Source: Diphasiastrum complanatum (taxonomy: Eukaryota > Streptophyta > Lycopodiopsida > Lycopodiales > Lycopodiaceae). From it: a stretch of 64,000 nucleotides of DNA. Numbering within the stretch: the first letter of the stretch is position 1; the number at the start of each line of letters is the position of its first letter. The translations under genes were made by a program, and so were the position numbers. Under the pieces are notes generated by a model. It was not told the origin of the DNA. It saw nothing but the letters and a program-made list of their open reading frames with translations, and made no database searches. Positions 34,830 through 46,629 of this stretch are shown here, one piece after another. Location of the stretch: positions 18,128,886-18,192,885 of the forward strand of contig CM055092.1 in the NCBI GenBank assembly GCA_029204225.1. Reading direction: 5' to 3'.

Positions 34830-35042
34830 TGCTTTGCAGAGGAACACAGATCATGCTACACAGTAACATAGACAGAAAACACTTTCCCCTGCAAGCTCAC
34901 ATAACAACTGTATTTCTCAAAATGAAATTACACTGTACATATAGTTGTTCACTCAGGCAACCCATGCATGACCTAGGTTGCCGTTGGTGGGACGCGTGTC
35001 CCATCGACTTGCCTCATGGCAAGGCCAACTGATCCTTATCCA
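34830..35042 (-). repeat. Copia LTR, about 213 bp
   Basis: TGGATAAGG...CAAAGCA, the same 213-bp length as the copy at 47,015-47,227 and over 90% similar by eye. Both copies are also preceded by TCCTATCAG, so the true LTR may begin up to 9 bp earlier. Confidence 0.8.
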
Positions 35043-35092
35043 CTGATAGGACCCACAATACAGTAGCACAATGATTCTACTGTAATTCTAAC

Positions 35093-35590
35093 TGGGATTT
35101 GGCACCTTGCGTGTGTAAGCCAAACCTGATGATCACATAGAGATTTGATAATTAGAACGTCTAAAGGACTTTAGGCCTTTTTGCGGGACTTTTAATGTTG
35201 TAGGGCTTAAATGTCAAGTTAGTGAATAAAGTTGGGCCTCCCACCAAATTGGTTCAAATTCAATTTCAAATTGATTCCCTCCAATTTTGAATGGGTTCCC
35301 ACTCTTTTTTAAATATGAATAGTTAGAGAGGTAGAAATGGGCCAATAGAATTTTAAGGCCAAGGTCCTCCTCTCCAATATAAATATGGCCAAACTCGAAT
35401 TGCTCCTCGTGTTCAAATCTTCATATCAATATAAGCAGATTGGCTCTCTTGTGGAATGGACTTGTGAATGTCCTTGCTCTCTATTCTTTTTCCTCCATCT
35501 CTCATGCTTTTGTTGTCTTTGCTAATTGTCAGATCTGAATATTATTGGGATTGTATGTTCGGTGGAATTCTTGTTGCTAAGTGTAGTCCT
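35093..35590 (+). repeat. Gypsy LTR fragment (same family as 10.3-11.0 kb)
   Basis: It matches the reverse complement of 10,480-10,940: 'gggatttggcacc', 'gggacttttaatgttg', 'gcagattgg'. It has a TATA-like 'ccaatataaatatgg'. The first 45 or so bases of the LTR (TGTTGGAG...) are missing and are replaced by the flank of the copia LTR. Confidence 0.75.
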
Positions 35591-35965
35591 TGGAGGGAGC
35601 TAATGGTTCAGTGGTGCATTTATCAATAACTTCTTGATTGTTCTTGCGGAAAGCACTCGATAATCAGAAGACAAAATCTTGGAGATATCTCCTCAAAGTA
35701 AATATATCATATTAATGCCACGTAAGCTTCAAGCTTTTTCTTTTGAGGCTATATTAGGCACCAAACAAGCTAGATTTGTCTACAGGAATCAAGAAGAGTT
35801 TTAGTGGTTGAATTCCTTCGAGAAATGCTTTCGTCAAGATAGTGTGTGCATGCAGATAATTTTGGTCTTTGATCACTCAAAGAAGGTGTCGAAGTATGGT
35901 GCTATATATAACATGTCCAATATATGATGTTATAGTATGGCACTTAATGCTAGCATGGGTCTTTC
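35590..35965 (+). repeat. Dispersed repeat R1, copy 2
   Basis: Matches the reverse complement of 1,341-1,700 throughout. It begins at the end of the gypsy LTR fragment. The 200 bp after it (to 36,160) hold nothing recognised. Confidence 0.75.
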
Positions 35966-36169
35966 TTAGCATAGAAGACAAAGTTCAATCCAACATAGAA
36001 TTTCCTTCTTGATATTTCTAAAATTCTATAATCTATATCGCCTATACAGCCATTCATCAAGACACATCTTTAAATCTTGGAAATTACTTGCATTTGAGGA
36101 AATGATATACAAAATCAAACACATTGGATGATGTTGTCATGGGACACATTGGATGATGTTGTCATAATT

Positions 36170-36890
36170 GGCACGTGTGAACCACACTGATGGGGATGAG
36201 AAAAAATGTTTTCGCGGTCACGAAACAGTCGCGAAAGTGAAGCAACCACGATTCAACGCATTTCGGATGGAGTTCAGATGTGGTCACTGGACACTGCTAG
36301 CTGAATCACTCCTATAGTCCTCCAAAATGTAGTCAGACACCGCTGATCTACGTTTATAGATTAATGCAACATTCAACAAATTCAACCAATGTGCAGAATT
36401 GAAATGAATGGGAGAATCAGACACACGAATAACAACAAACACATTTGCATTCAAGATCATACAATGTAAAAGAAGACATGTGCACAATGGCTACAAGATC
36501 ATCTATTGATTTTCTTTGATTCTTCAAGCACTGCATGCATATCCACAGAGTGCGTTGGCGTGAGATGTTTCACAAGTGGATGTTTCGCTTACTAGCAGAC
36601 TTGTGGATCACTATGGATTCTGATCACAGAACTCGTCTCGCATGCATGTGGACTTCTTGTCTGTATTTCGTCTTGATTGCTTACTAGCATCAGACTACTT
36701 CATCTGTGTATGTTCTCTCAAGTGTCAAGTGGCAAGTGTCATCCAGTAAGTATATAGTCGCTCTATGTAACTTTAAGATTAGAGTGATTAAGCATCTAGA
36801 ACTAATCAAGAAACTACAACAGTGGAAAATTAGCCACGACCTAGAGTGTATCTGCTGACATCATGCCATCAGATCAGATATCTGTACTTC
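36170..36890 (-). repeat. Copia LTR, about 700 bp, without element body
   Basis: It covers both LTR parts seen separately elsewhere: 'aaatgttttcgcggtca' to 'tgtgcacaatggctacaaga' (as at 57,400-57,690) and the distal part (as at 373-650). It has no pol or gag on either side, so it is a solo or truncated LTR of the 52.9-57.9 kb family. It is the most complete LTR of that family here. Confidence 0.75.
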
Positions 36891-36894
36891 TGGG

Positions 36895-37318
36895 TACTTG
36901 CATGATCTTTGTTGGTACTCTTTGGAGCACGAGGACAGAAAAGGTTTTGCGACATTTTTCGTGTTGCATCGTTGGTTTCGTTTCCATCGTCTGACTTTCT
37001 CGTGACACAATAACATATTGCGCAAATTCCGATGTCCGTGTCCAACGTATGCTCAAAAATTTCATAATCCGTCGCAATCCGACACGTCGAGTTCCGACGT
37101 CCCAGTAAAAAATCTGAAAATCACAGTCTGGCGATCGGGAAATCTGGGCGGCAACCAATTTTTCAAAGGCACGTCGGAGTCCGACATGTCGAATTCCGAC
37201 TTGCAGACATGGATATGACCTATCACATAAATTTTCTAAGCAAAAATACGTGTCATCCGATGTGGACGTCGGAATCCGACGTGTGTCGGATTCCGACGTC
37301 CACGTCAGCATGCCAAAA
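36895..37318. mobile_element. CACTA-type element end with GTCGG palindrome array (left)
   Basis: From 37,030 to 37,310 it is rich in GTCGGA(A/T)TCCGAC, a 6-bp inverted repeat around one A or T, in full and half sites; 37,266-37,310 has two full sites within 35 bp. It is followed at once by the 3' end of a TNP2 gene. No clear terminal inverted repeat was found at the border with the LTR near 36,890. Confidence 0.65.
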
Positions 37319-38944
37319 AGCCATTCACCATGCCATTCCGCTACCCCCATGCGTGGGGGTTGTGGTGTAGTTCGAGGATTATCTCCTCGCCCTCCAAAAA
37401 ATCGCCTATTCAACCTTCAAAAAGGATGATCAGGCAGCAAGTATTTAGGATGATTTTCATACACCACTTTTTCTAACATATTTGTGCTATGTCGAGCCTC
37501 CAAAAGTGGTTCACAAATATAACATGCATTGTAACCCGATGTGGTTAAACCTGCATAGTTCATAAACCAAATTAAACATAAGCTTAGTTAAATATACTCA
37601 AACGTCAAACCCAAAAATGGATTAGATTCATTATATAGATACCTGAACATTCGCTTAAACTGGGGTAGTCATGCATCGTCCACATTAGAATTCCACGAAC
37701 AACGAAGTTTTATTGTTGTAAAGGTCTCGAGATGTCGTAGGCGTGAATACCATTCCAAAGAATGCACAATTCATCGATCAAAGGTGCAAGATACGCCTCC
37801 ATGTTCTAAGGCCTTGTACTTTCCTGGAATCAATAAAGCCAATAACAAGTGTCCCATTTTAATACTCAACCATGGAGGTATGTTGTAATTAACGAGCACA
37901 ATTGGCCATGTGGACCAAGTTGACGCTTGAACGCTAAAAGGATTTACGTCATCCATAGCAAGGCCAAATCTCAAATTACGATGTTCGTTTTTAAACTTGG
38001 GCCATTGGTCTTCAATATGTTTCCATGCAGATGAATCACTTGACACTCGCATCACATCATCCATAGATCAATTTTTGACATGCCAATCCATTAGTTGTGC
38101 CAAAGATTTACATCAAAATAAACGTTGCAATCATGGGATAATTGGAAAATGTCGTAACACTTTTCGTTGCACTTTATCCCCTTGTACGTCATCTCGAAAA
38201 CGTGAAGCGTTACACACTGGACATTGAAGCTTTTCTGAATGCTCAGCTCTATATAGAACATGGTCTTCTGGACATGCATGTATTGTGTCGTAATCCATTC
38301 CAAGCACGGTCATCATCTTTCATGCTTCTTTTCGTGTTTTAGGTATCACATTTTCTTTCGGAAGTATTCGATGCAACAACCTAAAAAAAGAGCAATGTGA
38401 GTTGTTAGAAAAGAAAAAAAATTAACTTAACGTAAATATGCTATAAAGTATAATAGTTGTGTTATGCGTTAAGTACTCGAATAAAGATGCCACGCTACGA
38501 TCACTCCATTTGTATGTTGCTTGAAGGTTTAGAATAAGAATTGACGTAGCTAGTCTCAAAATGGATGCTCCAGGATATAGAGGAGTGTCCGCCTCCTTGC
38601 GCAATAGAATCTTGTCTTCATCCATCTCAAATTGTTCGTGATCTCCGTTTCCATTAGAAGATGCATGCATATCATCATTCTCATTTGTTTCAAAGTAAGA
38701 TTCAAACATGTTGTGCATTGCTTCATCCTGTTGCACCTCATCATCATAATCATTAGAATCAAGTTGATTATTCTCTTTTCCAATTGTGTTTGCCTCTTCA
38801 ATTTGTCTCATTCTTTGTTTTCTCATGTCTATAAAAACTTGACGTTGATTGTAACTAAACACGGATGGATCAACTCCGTGGAATGGCATTCGATGTATTG
38901 GCTACACACATGAAACAAATTTCATAAGTGACATATATAGATTT
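37319..38944 (-). pseudogene. CACTA TNP2-type transposase, N-terminal half, copy A
   Basis: Minus-strand order: MPFHGVDPSVF start (38,889), an Asp/Asn-rich linker, PLYPGASILRLATSILILNL and TYKWSDRSV (about 38,590-38,480); the zinc-ribbon part ACPEDHVLYR and CPVCNASRFRDD (38,300-38,150); then LRFGLAMDDVNPFSVQ and TWSTWPIVLVNYNIPPWLSI (38,060-37,830), the Transposase_21 core. The mapped frames are interrupted, and the DDE-bearing remainder is missing. It is nearly identical to 48,578-50,205; both share the left limit near 'gccattc(a/g)ccatgcc'. A related TNP2 copy lies at 41.5-42.7 kb. Confidence 0.85.
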
Positions 38945-39345
38945 CATTTTGTTCGATGAGTAAACTGGAAAAGAAGTGTTAGCATGTGTGACCAAAACAC
39001 AACAAACACAATGTGTGTTAGTCCAGTGTGGCAATCCATGCAACCATTTTCTTGGCATGTACGCTCCCTTTTTATGTTATATAAGCACTCTACGTTGGCT
39101 GTCAATGTAGCAACATTTCACAACACGTCTCTCTCTCTCTCTCTCTCTCTCTTTCTACATGCTCTCTCTTGGTTTTCCAGCAAGTGTTGTGAGATAACCC
39201 AACAAAGGTTATGGGCCCACACACATTCATCTTCTTGTGATTTCGGTTTTCTCTCTTCTGCTGTCCAGTGATGACACCACCAACTGAGATATGGGCTACA
39301 ACATGCTTGCAATACTCCTCTTGTCATCTACTAACATTAGCTACT
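38945..39345 (+). repeat. LTR of the gag-only family, with polypurine tract
   Basis: GGAAAAGAAG at 38,967-38,976 is purine-rich and followed by TGTTAGCATG, as at 59,668. The match to 59,668-60,060 is close and includes (CT)n at 39,128-39,152 and 'taacccaacaaaggttatgg'. It has a TATA-like 'gttatataagc'. It is a 3' LTR without its element body. Confidence 0.75.
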
Positions 39346-39839
39346 CTTCCACTTGCACACAATAGCGATATCCCAACCTCATTTTTTGTACATATCGCTC
39401 ATGTGCACGTTCTTCACAACGATTTTTTTCCTGTTTGCTTACCTCGATATTTGCATTTGGCCGTGGGCATGGTCTTTCTGATCTGGTCGTGGGAGCATCC
39501 TTAGTGCATTTCTGGCTGAGTTTGGAATTTTTGAGAACAATAGTCATTCCCTATTTCACCCATTTCCTCATGTGTTTAGAACTACGCAACCCAATGCTGA
39601 TCTTTTTTATGACCATTATGTTAGATTCATGGATATAGTTAGTATACCTGTCATCTCCATAGGTCATCTCTCCTTCATGTACTTTACTAATCTTGTCCAT
39701 TTCTTTGTTCAGTTCAAGCAGTGACTGGATAGGATATATACTAAATTATTTGAACAATTTAGAAGCACTACTATGTGTGTTGTCTATAAGAGAAAATATC
39801 ATTTGTTGAATACAAGACTGGTTTCATATTTTTCCTTTT
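39346..39839. other. No gene recognised
   Basis: Overlapping ORFs on both strands without motifs. Confidence 0.4.
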
Positions 39840-40690
39840 AGTTCAGACCCCACATGATGAGAAAGTTGTAGATTCGGACCCTCGGATTGCCTCATCCTTA
39901 GTTCCATCATCCTTGAAGGATATTAGTCACTTTCTTATCGACACCCCTGATAAGGATAGTGATTTTCTTGATGTTGATACTGACGTGATTCGGGATTCCT
40001 TCATTTGCTCAAACATTACTGCTGATGAATCAATGTATGACATTGAATCGAAATGTTTTTTCAATTTGCTTGTGGATTATGTAAATGAAGATGTATATAT
40101 TACTACTATGGATTTGTGTAAGTTGTTTGACTATCATGAGGATGAGGTGCTTTGTCTATTGTCCGACACAATTTTTGAATGCTCCAATATTGTAGATTTT
40201 GAAACTAAAGACTTGGTGCTTGGAATTGATTACAATGATGAGGGTGGACTTCTAACTGGTGAAGAATGTCTGACAAAAGCTTTGTCAGATTTTGTTTATC
40301 ATGGACGAAACATGCCATTTGAAGAAGAATTCATGGCAATTCAATCTCAGATGGGCTTCCCTCGTTCACTCATGATTCTTGTTTCGTAGGAGGCCATAAT
40401 ATTGATCATCTAGATCTGGTTGTAGCCGATGATAAAGAATGCGTAAGTGTTTTTACTATGATGCCTAAGAATGTTGTTATCTTGTGAATGTGAATGGATT
40501 TTTTTAAAGAGTGATTTTCTATTGCACAATGGCCTCGTAATTGATGACTTTGCTGAATATCGAGGTGGTTATAGCCAACATGCTTTCTCGTTCCAGAGGG
40601 ATAGTGGACTTGGCTACTATATGAGGCATTTGCAAAAGAATGAGATTTTTTTGCTCATTCTAGGTTCAGCCCAGTTGGGGAGACGCTCAT
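39840..40690 (+). pseudogene. Unrecognised acidic ORF, possible exon
   Basis: A frame is open from a TTTTAG|TTCAG acceptor-like site (39,840) through 40,389 (about 180 codons; ATG at 39,913). It encodes an Asp/Glu-rich protein (FLIDTPDKDSDFLDVDTD; FETKDLVLGIDYNDEGGLL). A second frame carries on with similar composition (GGHNIDHLDLVVADDKECV) to 40,486, suggesting a frameshift, and a third continues at 40,471-40,692. I do not recognise the family. Its composition suggests retroelement polyprotein interior or a host exon; neither is proven. Confidence 0.4.
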
Positions 40691-40699
40691 AATAGCTAT

Positions 40700-41480
40700 T
40701 AAAGCTTTATCAATTTCACCTACGAGGACATAAATTTGTTAAGACAAATAAGATCATTTTTGTCAAGAGATCTTATGTTTTGAACATTCTAGGTTACACT
40801 GATGAGAATGTTTCTTCAAGTAGATCTCATTATTCATTGTACTCTACTTATTTTGAACTTAGTGGAAACAAGGATAATGCACTTCTATTAGATGATGACA
40901 ATACAACCATTGAAGTAGATACAAAAATTGATGATGAAGAGTGAAAACTTTGTATTTCGTTATTATACAATCAATACATATACAATGAGTACATATCATT
41001 TGATTATGATGCTCTTCTCTCTTGTTCCACGAAATTATTTGTATATGGTACATTTTGAAGAAGAATGTGATTTGTTGTTATATGTCGTCTTTTGTAAATT
41101 CTAATGGTGAATTTCAATATCTTTGTAGGCTTCATTCAAGCATTGATAATAATTAAATACCTTAAGAGGACTTCCAAGGAGAGTACTTTAAGGTGTTCTG
41201 CAATAATGACATTATCAAATGGTATGATTCTAGAATGGAATTTATGGTCAAATACGCTTTGCGAATTTGCATTTGTTGTCGCTAAAAATATTACTATAGA
41301 TAATGGATTCTTTGTGACACTCCACGACACCCCCCACACTGTCAAAGTATGGGGTACATGACTATCAAAGAATTCAACCATATGTTGTCATGCAATCTAC
41401 AAGATTCAGACGTGCAAGCACATGAGAACCACCACTTTCCTCGCATACACCACTCGTGAACTTGCATGAAGATATGTCCC
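40700..41480. other. No gene recognised
   Basis: AT-rich spacer. A frame at 41,104-41,361 shows no motif. Confidence 0.4.
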
Positions 41481-41489
41481 GAGGAGACT

Positions 41490-42740
41490 TTACATCACAT
41501 GATACGAGGGGGACATGGATGACATAATGGATGCATTCTTCACAAACCCACCCGAGGCCACATTGACAAGGGAAGAAGAGATGATGCATGGCTTGGCATC
41601 CACTCCTTTGTACAAATGTCAAAGTTGCGAGCTTGTTTGCTACTTTTGAACTTGAAAACTAAGTATGGGTGGTCGGATGCGAGTGTCACAGTTGTTTGAG
41701 TAAGCTTGCTTGCATGATGTGTGTTATAGACAAATTGCTATAATCTTGTTTAATTTTTAATTCATGCTTTGTGAGAAACTATATATAACTAATTACATAA
41801 ATTTATATTTTGTCATGATTTGCTCAAGAAAATGTTGCCCCCAAATAACACCATGGCATGGATTACAAGAGCATCCATGCATGTCCCAACGATTGCATCT
41901 TATATCGAGATGAGTTTGAGGAGACAAACACGTGTCCACACTATGGGGAACACTACTACATGCAAGATTTACAAGGAGCGACCATACTCGCCAAGGTGGT
42001 AAGACATTTTCCCATCATACCCAGGATATGCCACATATTTAAGTGTAATTCCATCGCGGAGCTAATGACATGACATTCGAGCAATCATTTATCTGACGAT
42101 ACTATGAGGATCCTTGCCGATTCTCCAACATGGAAGCATGTGGATGCTACTTGGCATGAGTTTAGGGATGAGCCTCGCCATTTGCATTTGGGGTTAGCCA
42201 TGGATGGTGTGAATCCATTCAGTTTGCGCTCCACATCATGGTCCACTATGCCGATTGTCCTTGTAAACTACAACATCCCCCCTTGGCTAAGTATAAAAAA
42301 GGAGCACCTAATGCTTGCCCTTCTAATCCCCATAAAATACAAGGCAGAAAATATGGACGTGTATATGGCTCCCTTGATAGATGAGCTAAAAAATCTATGG
42401 CAAGGAGTTCAAGTGAGCGATATATCAAGACCACTGAGACAAATAAATTTTGTTCTAAAGGGGATCTTGATGTGGACGTTGCATGAGTTTTCTGGCTATG
42501 GGAAATGTTCAGGTGAGATATCCTTGCTATTGATTTGATTCATGGTATTATATTAAATTTTATGTACATTCACAATTTTTTTTTCAATTTGAACATTCGA
42601 CTCATGATTAAGTTGGTTTTTGTGTCTCAATGTAGGGCTCCAAACTAGTTGTTACAATGTGTGCCCCATTTGTGGCGAGTATTTGCAAGCACGTCACTCA
42701 CAACATATGCGAAAGTTGTGGTAATGCCAAAAATCTTTTT
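41490..42740 (+). pseudogene. CACTA TNP2-type transposase, N-terminal half (plus strand)
   Basis: Pieces in order: MDAFFTNPPEATLTREEEMM (41,520), then in a shifted frame LLLLNLKTKYGWSDASVT (41,630-41,690). After a gap come ACPNDCILYRDEFEETNTCP (41,870) and FPIIPRICHIF. The Transposase_21 core lies at 42,104-42,500 (LHLGLAMDGVNPFSLRSTSW, STMPIVLVNYNIPPWLSIKK, then VYMAPLIDELKNLWQGV and LMWTLHEFSGYGKCSG). An intron-like gap follows, and 42,640-42,715 reads CYNVCPICGEYLQARHSQHM. It has several frame breaks but the best-preserved core of the set. The catalytic remainder is missing; a matching C-terminal piece lies at 45.88-46.3 kb. Confidence 0.85.
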
Positions 42741-43480
42741 CTCCTTTGTAATAATCATAAAAGTCTATTTCTTTCATTAGCATGTATTCTAAAGCATAAA
42801 GTAAGGTATAGACTATATACAATTAAGAACTTCAAAAAAGAACTATACAAAATTTTCCTTGGAGTATTGCCCAGTCTAGACTAGAATTTCTAGGTCTTTT
42901 GGTGAAATACCAAGAAATAACCATTTAGGGCAAGTTTAGAGGGAATGGCCAAATGACATTTGAGCATGTATATAAAGTAGTAGCAGCATGGAGAACATAT
43001 CTTTTGATGTGGAGAATTCATCTCTTATGATTCTATGTTCATCTCATGTGTTTTTGTCTTGATATCTTGAGTCTCTATTTGTAGAATGATGATTTTCTTG
43101 TTGATCTTGCTTTCACACATGTGAAGAATAGTAGGTTGTTGTTGTAGTATGGACAGGGATAGTACCTTACTGTAATTAAGTGTTTATGATCAAATCATTA
43201 TGCATTTCTAAGTTCTATCATGCATAAAATAGCAATTTCTATCTTCTAGCTATAAATTCTAGATGTGCAACCAGATTTTGCTAAGATCTTGTTGATCCAT
43301 CTAATTTTTTCACACATCTTTCATTTGGAATTTGAACGCTTCAAGCTCCTACGACAACCTATCGTTCTCTGCAATAGCATTGGTGTATTTGATGTGAGAC
43401 TCGACTCATGTGCATTGTACATGTACAGATGAAGCTGTAGGTCAAGTGTTGACGTCTTTCTGCTCCTTGAGTCTCATAAT
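42741..43480. other. No gene recognised
   Basis: AT-rich spacer between the CACTA half and the minus-strand retroelement ORF. Confidence 0.4.
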
Positions 43481-43488
43481 GTCTTTCA

Positions 43489-44877
43489 TCAAAAATCTAA
43501 TATTTTTCTAGGCCTGGGTGTACTCTGGATGTGTAGAAGGCTCCATAAAAAATCTGGGGTTGAGCATTTCTTTTGGAATGCTTTTTGAAATACATCATGT
43601 ACATTATTCCAATTGAATATGTTGATCCTTATTGGGCCTGTTGTATCGTAGCAATTATGGACAACTTTGGAAGCAATACGCTTCTGCTTCTCGATGTCGA
43701 GCTGTGCTCGCATATTTATATTTTTTGATTTGTTTTACTCCACCATTTTAGTGAGCTTATTGATTTTAACTTCAGTTTTTTTTTTGTTTATTATTGGCCT
43801 TGTCGAGCTCGACATTCATCTTCAAAAAATCCATCTCTGCCTTTGTCTAGGCCTTCTTATGAATGGACACCAATGTGTCATAGTATTTTGACTGTAACTA
43901 GCTATGTTGTTTCATTAGTGCAACGGGTGGATACTCCAACCCTTTAACTCTGTTCATCTATTACAAAGGTCCCTTTGTTTAAAGAATGCCATAAATTGTT
44001 GTTCCACATTTGTCATATGTCATTTGTCCTCATTTGACTCAGTTATATGATTTTTTTTTTTCTGATTAGAAAGCTGAGGTTGACTGTATCATGCTACTAC
44101 TGCGCCATTGTATCTTGAGATTCATCGGGGGTCTCATCAATGTCAGATTGCTGATTATTGGCTCCATAGTGTAGTCGACCAAATTATTAGCAGTCATATC
44201 AGCAAGCATGTCCTTTGTCAACTCAAGCACTATTTCTATTAAAACAATGTTGAGTTTTGGTGGTGTGACTTCTTCAATTATAACCACCATGTATTTCTCC
44301 TGAACAACTGGAGGCAATGTTCTTCTTTCTTGCATCAAGGGCAACTCTATCTCATTTGGCAAGTTAAAATGCTAGCACACATGGCTGATTTGAGCTCCGA
44401 TTGTAACAAACTTCTCGTGTTTAATATGTGAAAGGCCTTGAATGCAATGGAAGCAAAATTAACTCTTTCACCTTTGAGAACATTAACCAGGTATCCAATG
44501 TTTGTTACAACTATTGTAGCATCTGAATCTATTGCAAACACAAAATGATCGGCAAAATGACATAGATTATGGAATATTCGATCAACGATCATTGAGATCT
44601 TGTAGCCCTTAGTCATTGTGAAAAAGCTCCCTTTGAAAAGAGTCACTTCATCCACCATCTCTTCTCTATATATTGATGGGGTTGTCCCATCCGTTGGCAA
44701 GCATAATGCATCATCATAAACTTCTCTTGTTATCAACACTTTTGCATTTCTGATTCTTACTTTGATCTTGTCCTCAACCACTTGATGGATTCTAGCAAAA
44801 AAGTGATTGCTTAATTTTTTTTGAACAAAAGACAAGTTTACTTTAAGTAAATCTCCTAGTTTGCAGATCTCAGCCAT
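43489..44877 (-). pseudogene. Probable retroelement additional ORF, broken
   Basis: The longest piece (44,877-44,347) starts MAEICKLGDLLKV and contains KIKVRIRNAKVLITREVYDD followed by ALCLPTDG, the strand-then-'ALGLP' pattern seen in plant retroelement accessory proteins. Further pieces lie at 44,362-44,066 and 43,713-43,489. It lies about 0.5 kb downstream of a gypsy integrase tail on the same strand, the same order as at 14.7-11.0 kb. The function is unknown. Confidence 0.5.
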
Positions 44878-44879
44878 GT

Positions 44880-45376
44880 TCTAATTGATTCTATCTTAAT
44901 TTGGTTGTGCACTTTCCAATTCATTGGTGTTGCTTTATGATCGTTGGGAGATGCCATTATTTCCTGAAATGCAAATTCACAAAATAGCACAAAGCAGATG
45001 CAAGCAACAACTTACAATAAATAAAATACAATAGAGTGCAAGCAAGACCTTAATAGTGATCATAACAATAGTCAATTCACGCAAGCAAGTAAAAAGATGA
45101 ACAAACACAAAATCACTGCGAGGTATAAGAAAAATGACATAAATAGTGTTAAACGAAAAGCGAGGAAGAAAATGCATGATCAATGCAATAGGCAGTGATG
45201 CAAGTTGACCATGTACATGTGTCAAATGTAAGTTGCACTGTCATCCTACGTACACAATCTTAACTACACACTAATACCAATAAACGTGGTCATATATATA
45301 CGTGGCAAAAAGTTTTAATAGAGTAAGATTTGGCAATATTTCTAAGATATAAAGAAAATTTCTCAACAATGACAAC
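44880..45376. other. No gene recognised
   Basis: Spacer between the integrase tail and the ORF above. AT-rich, no motifs. Confidence 0.4.
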
Positions 45377-45690
45377 TTAGTGAGAGTCAAACAATAATGG
45401 TGCAAATAAATAAATAGACAAATAAAACTCAACCTTCCATGAATAATATTTCATGAGCCTAAATCCATTGACTCTGGCAGGTTGTAAATTTTCTTCCAAG
45501 TCTGCTACTTGAATTGATCCATTGTCGAAAACTTCCATGACTTTATAAAGTGCCATCCATTTGGCATGTAGTTTTCCAAGAATTTTAATTTGTTGAGTAT
45601 CGTACAATAAAGTATAGTTCTCGTTTTTAAGTACGACCTTTTTAATTGTCAAATTGTATATTTTCTTCCATTTTGCTTTCACAACTTTCT
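45377..45690 (-). pseudogene. Ty3/gypsy integrase C-terminal tail
   Basis: TLLYDTQQIKILGKLHAKWM, then LYKVMEVFDNGSIQVADLEE and RVNGFRLMKYY, fit the integrase C-terminus of plant gypsy elements (usually LLYDSRxxxxxGKLxxxWxGPYxVxxxxxxG). The glycine and proline of GPY are AL here. Nothing upstream of it (45,690-45,880) looks like integrase core, so the element is truncated. Confidence 0.8.
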
Positions 45691-45879
45691 TTTAATTTGT
45701 CGAGAATTTGAAGTTGATGTTGTACACAATCTTTTATCGATATTATTTCTTATCTTCAATTCTATAACTTGTTGCTCCAAAATCTATAGCTAGGATCAGA
45801 TATATACCATATACCAAATAAAATGGAGTTCTTGTTATATTCTATGTATCTTAGCCCGACGATACTAACTTGAATGGAC

Positions 45880-46318
45880 AACCATAATTGCAGGTGGTCT
45901 TTCACCCCGATCGTTCAAATCCCAGATGGTGGTACGTGATTCAAGTCGCTCCTCGAAGTAAAAGAATTTTTGAAGATAGAGATGTCGTGGAGGACATGGC
46001 GCTGCCAGCTGATGCACCTCATGAACAAGATCGTGATGATGGATTCAATGACACAATTTTGGAGGATGATCATGTGCAAGCTTCACAAGCTAATAATGAC
46101 GTTGAGCGTGATGCACAGATGGTTCGACGATGCACGACACACTTTCATGATCTCACTCGTCGTCACCGTCGCCATTAGCTTTTGAACATCAACTTATTAA
46201 TGATGAAGCTATAGGATATATTTGGGTAGAAGTAGAGATAGACTCATTTGGGTTGGAGGATTTGTCGCATGATGATGCGGCAAATGATAACGATGAACCA
46301 CCAAATGAATGAGTGAGA
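45880..46318 (+). pseudogene. CACTA TNP2-type transposase, C-terminal end (plus strand)
   Basis: After an acceptor-like ATTGCAG, VVFHPDRSNPRWWYVIQVAP parallels DPRWWYVIQLNARKR at 32.6 kb. An acidic tail follows, with a frameshift near 46,175 and a further acidic stretch (VEVEIDSFGLEDL-like) to about 46,310. It is on the same strand as the N-terminal half at 41.5-42.7 kb and is probably the other end of that gene. Confidence 0.75.
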
Positions 46319-46629
46319 CAGTATGATGTATTTCAATTCATTGTAATATTAATCATATTGCTCACAAATGCAATTATACTTTACTGATTGACTAGTTGAC
46401 ATCGAACAAGAAGTCGATGCATGTGAGTACGCAATTTGTGATCATTATTTTTTTGTGATACACAAATTTCTTTATTCACTTGTGCATATGGCAACCAAAG
46501 TTGATAGAAAATGGAATTCAATGTGTTGATAGATAACAAATTTCAAAAGTGAGATCCATTTACATTCTAATTATACTGTGGTATTCATTTCGGTTAGCAG
46601 AGTGTCATGGAATGTCTCTGGCCACCTAG

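Noticed and set aside
36895-36910. CACTA terminal inverted repeat at the left element border
   Set aside because: No CACTA or matching inverted terminus was found here or at 52,830-52,870, so no terminus is claimed.
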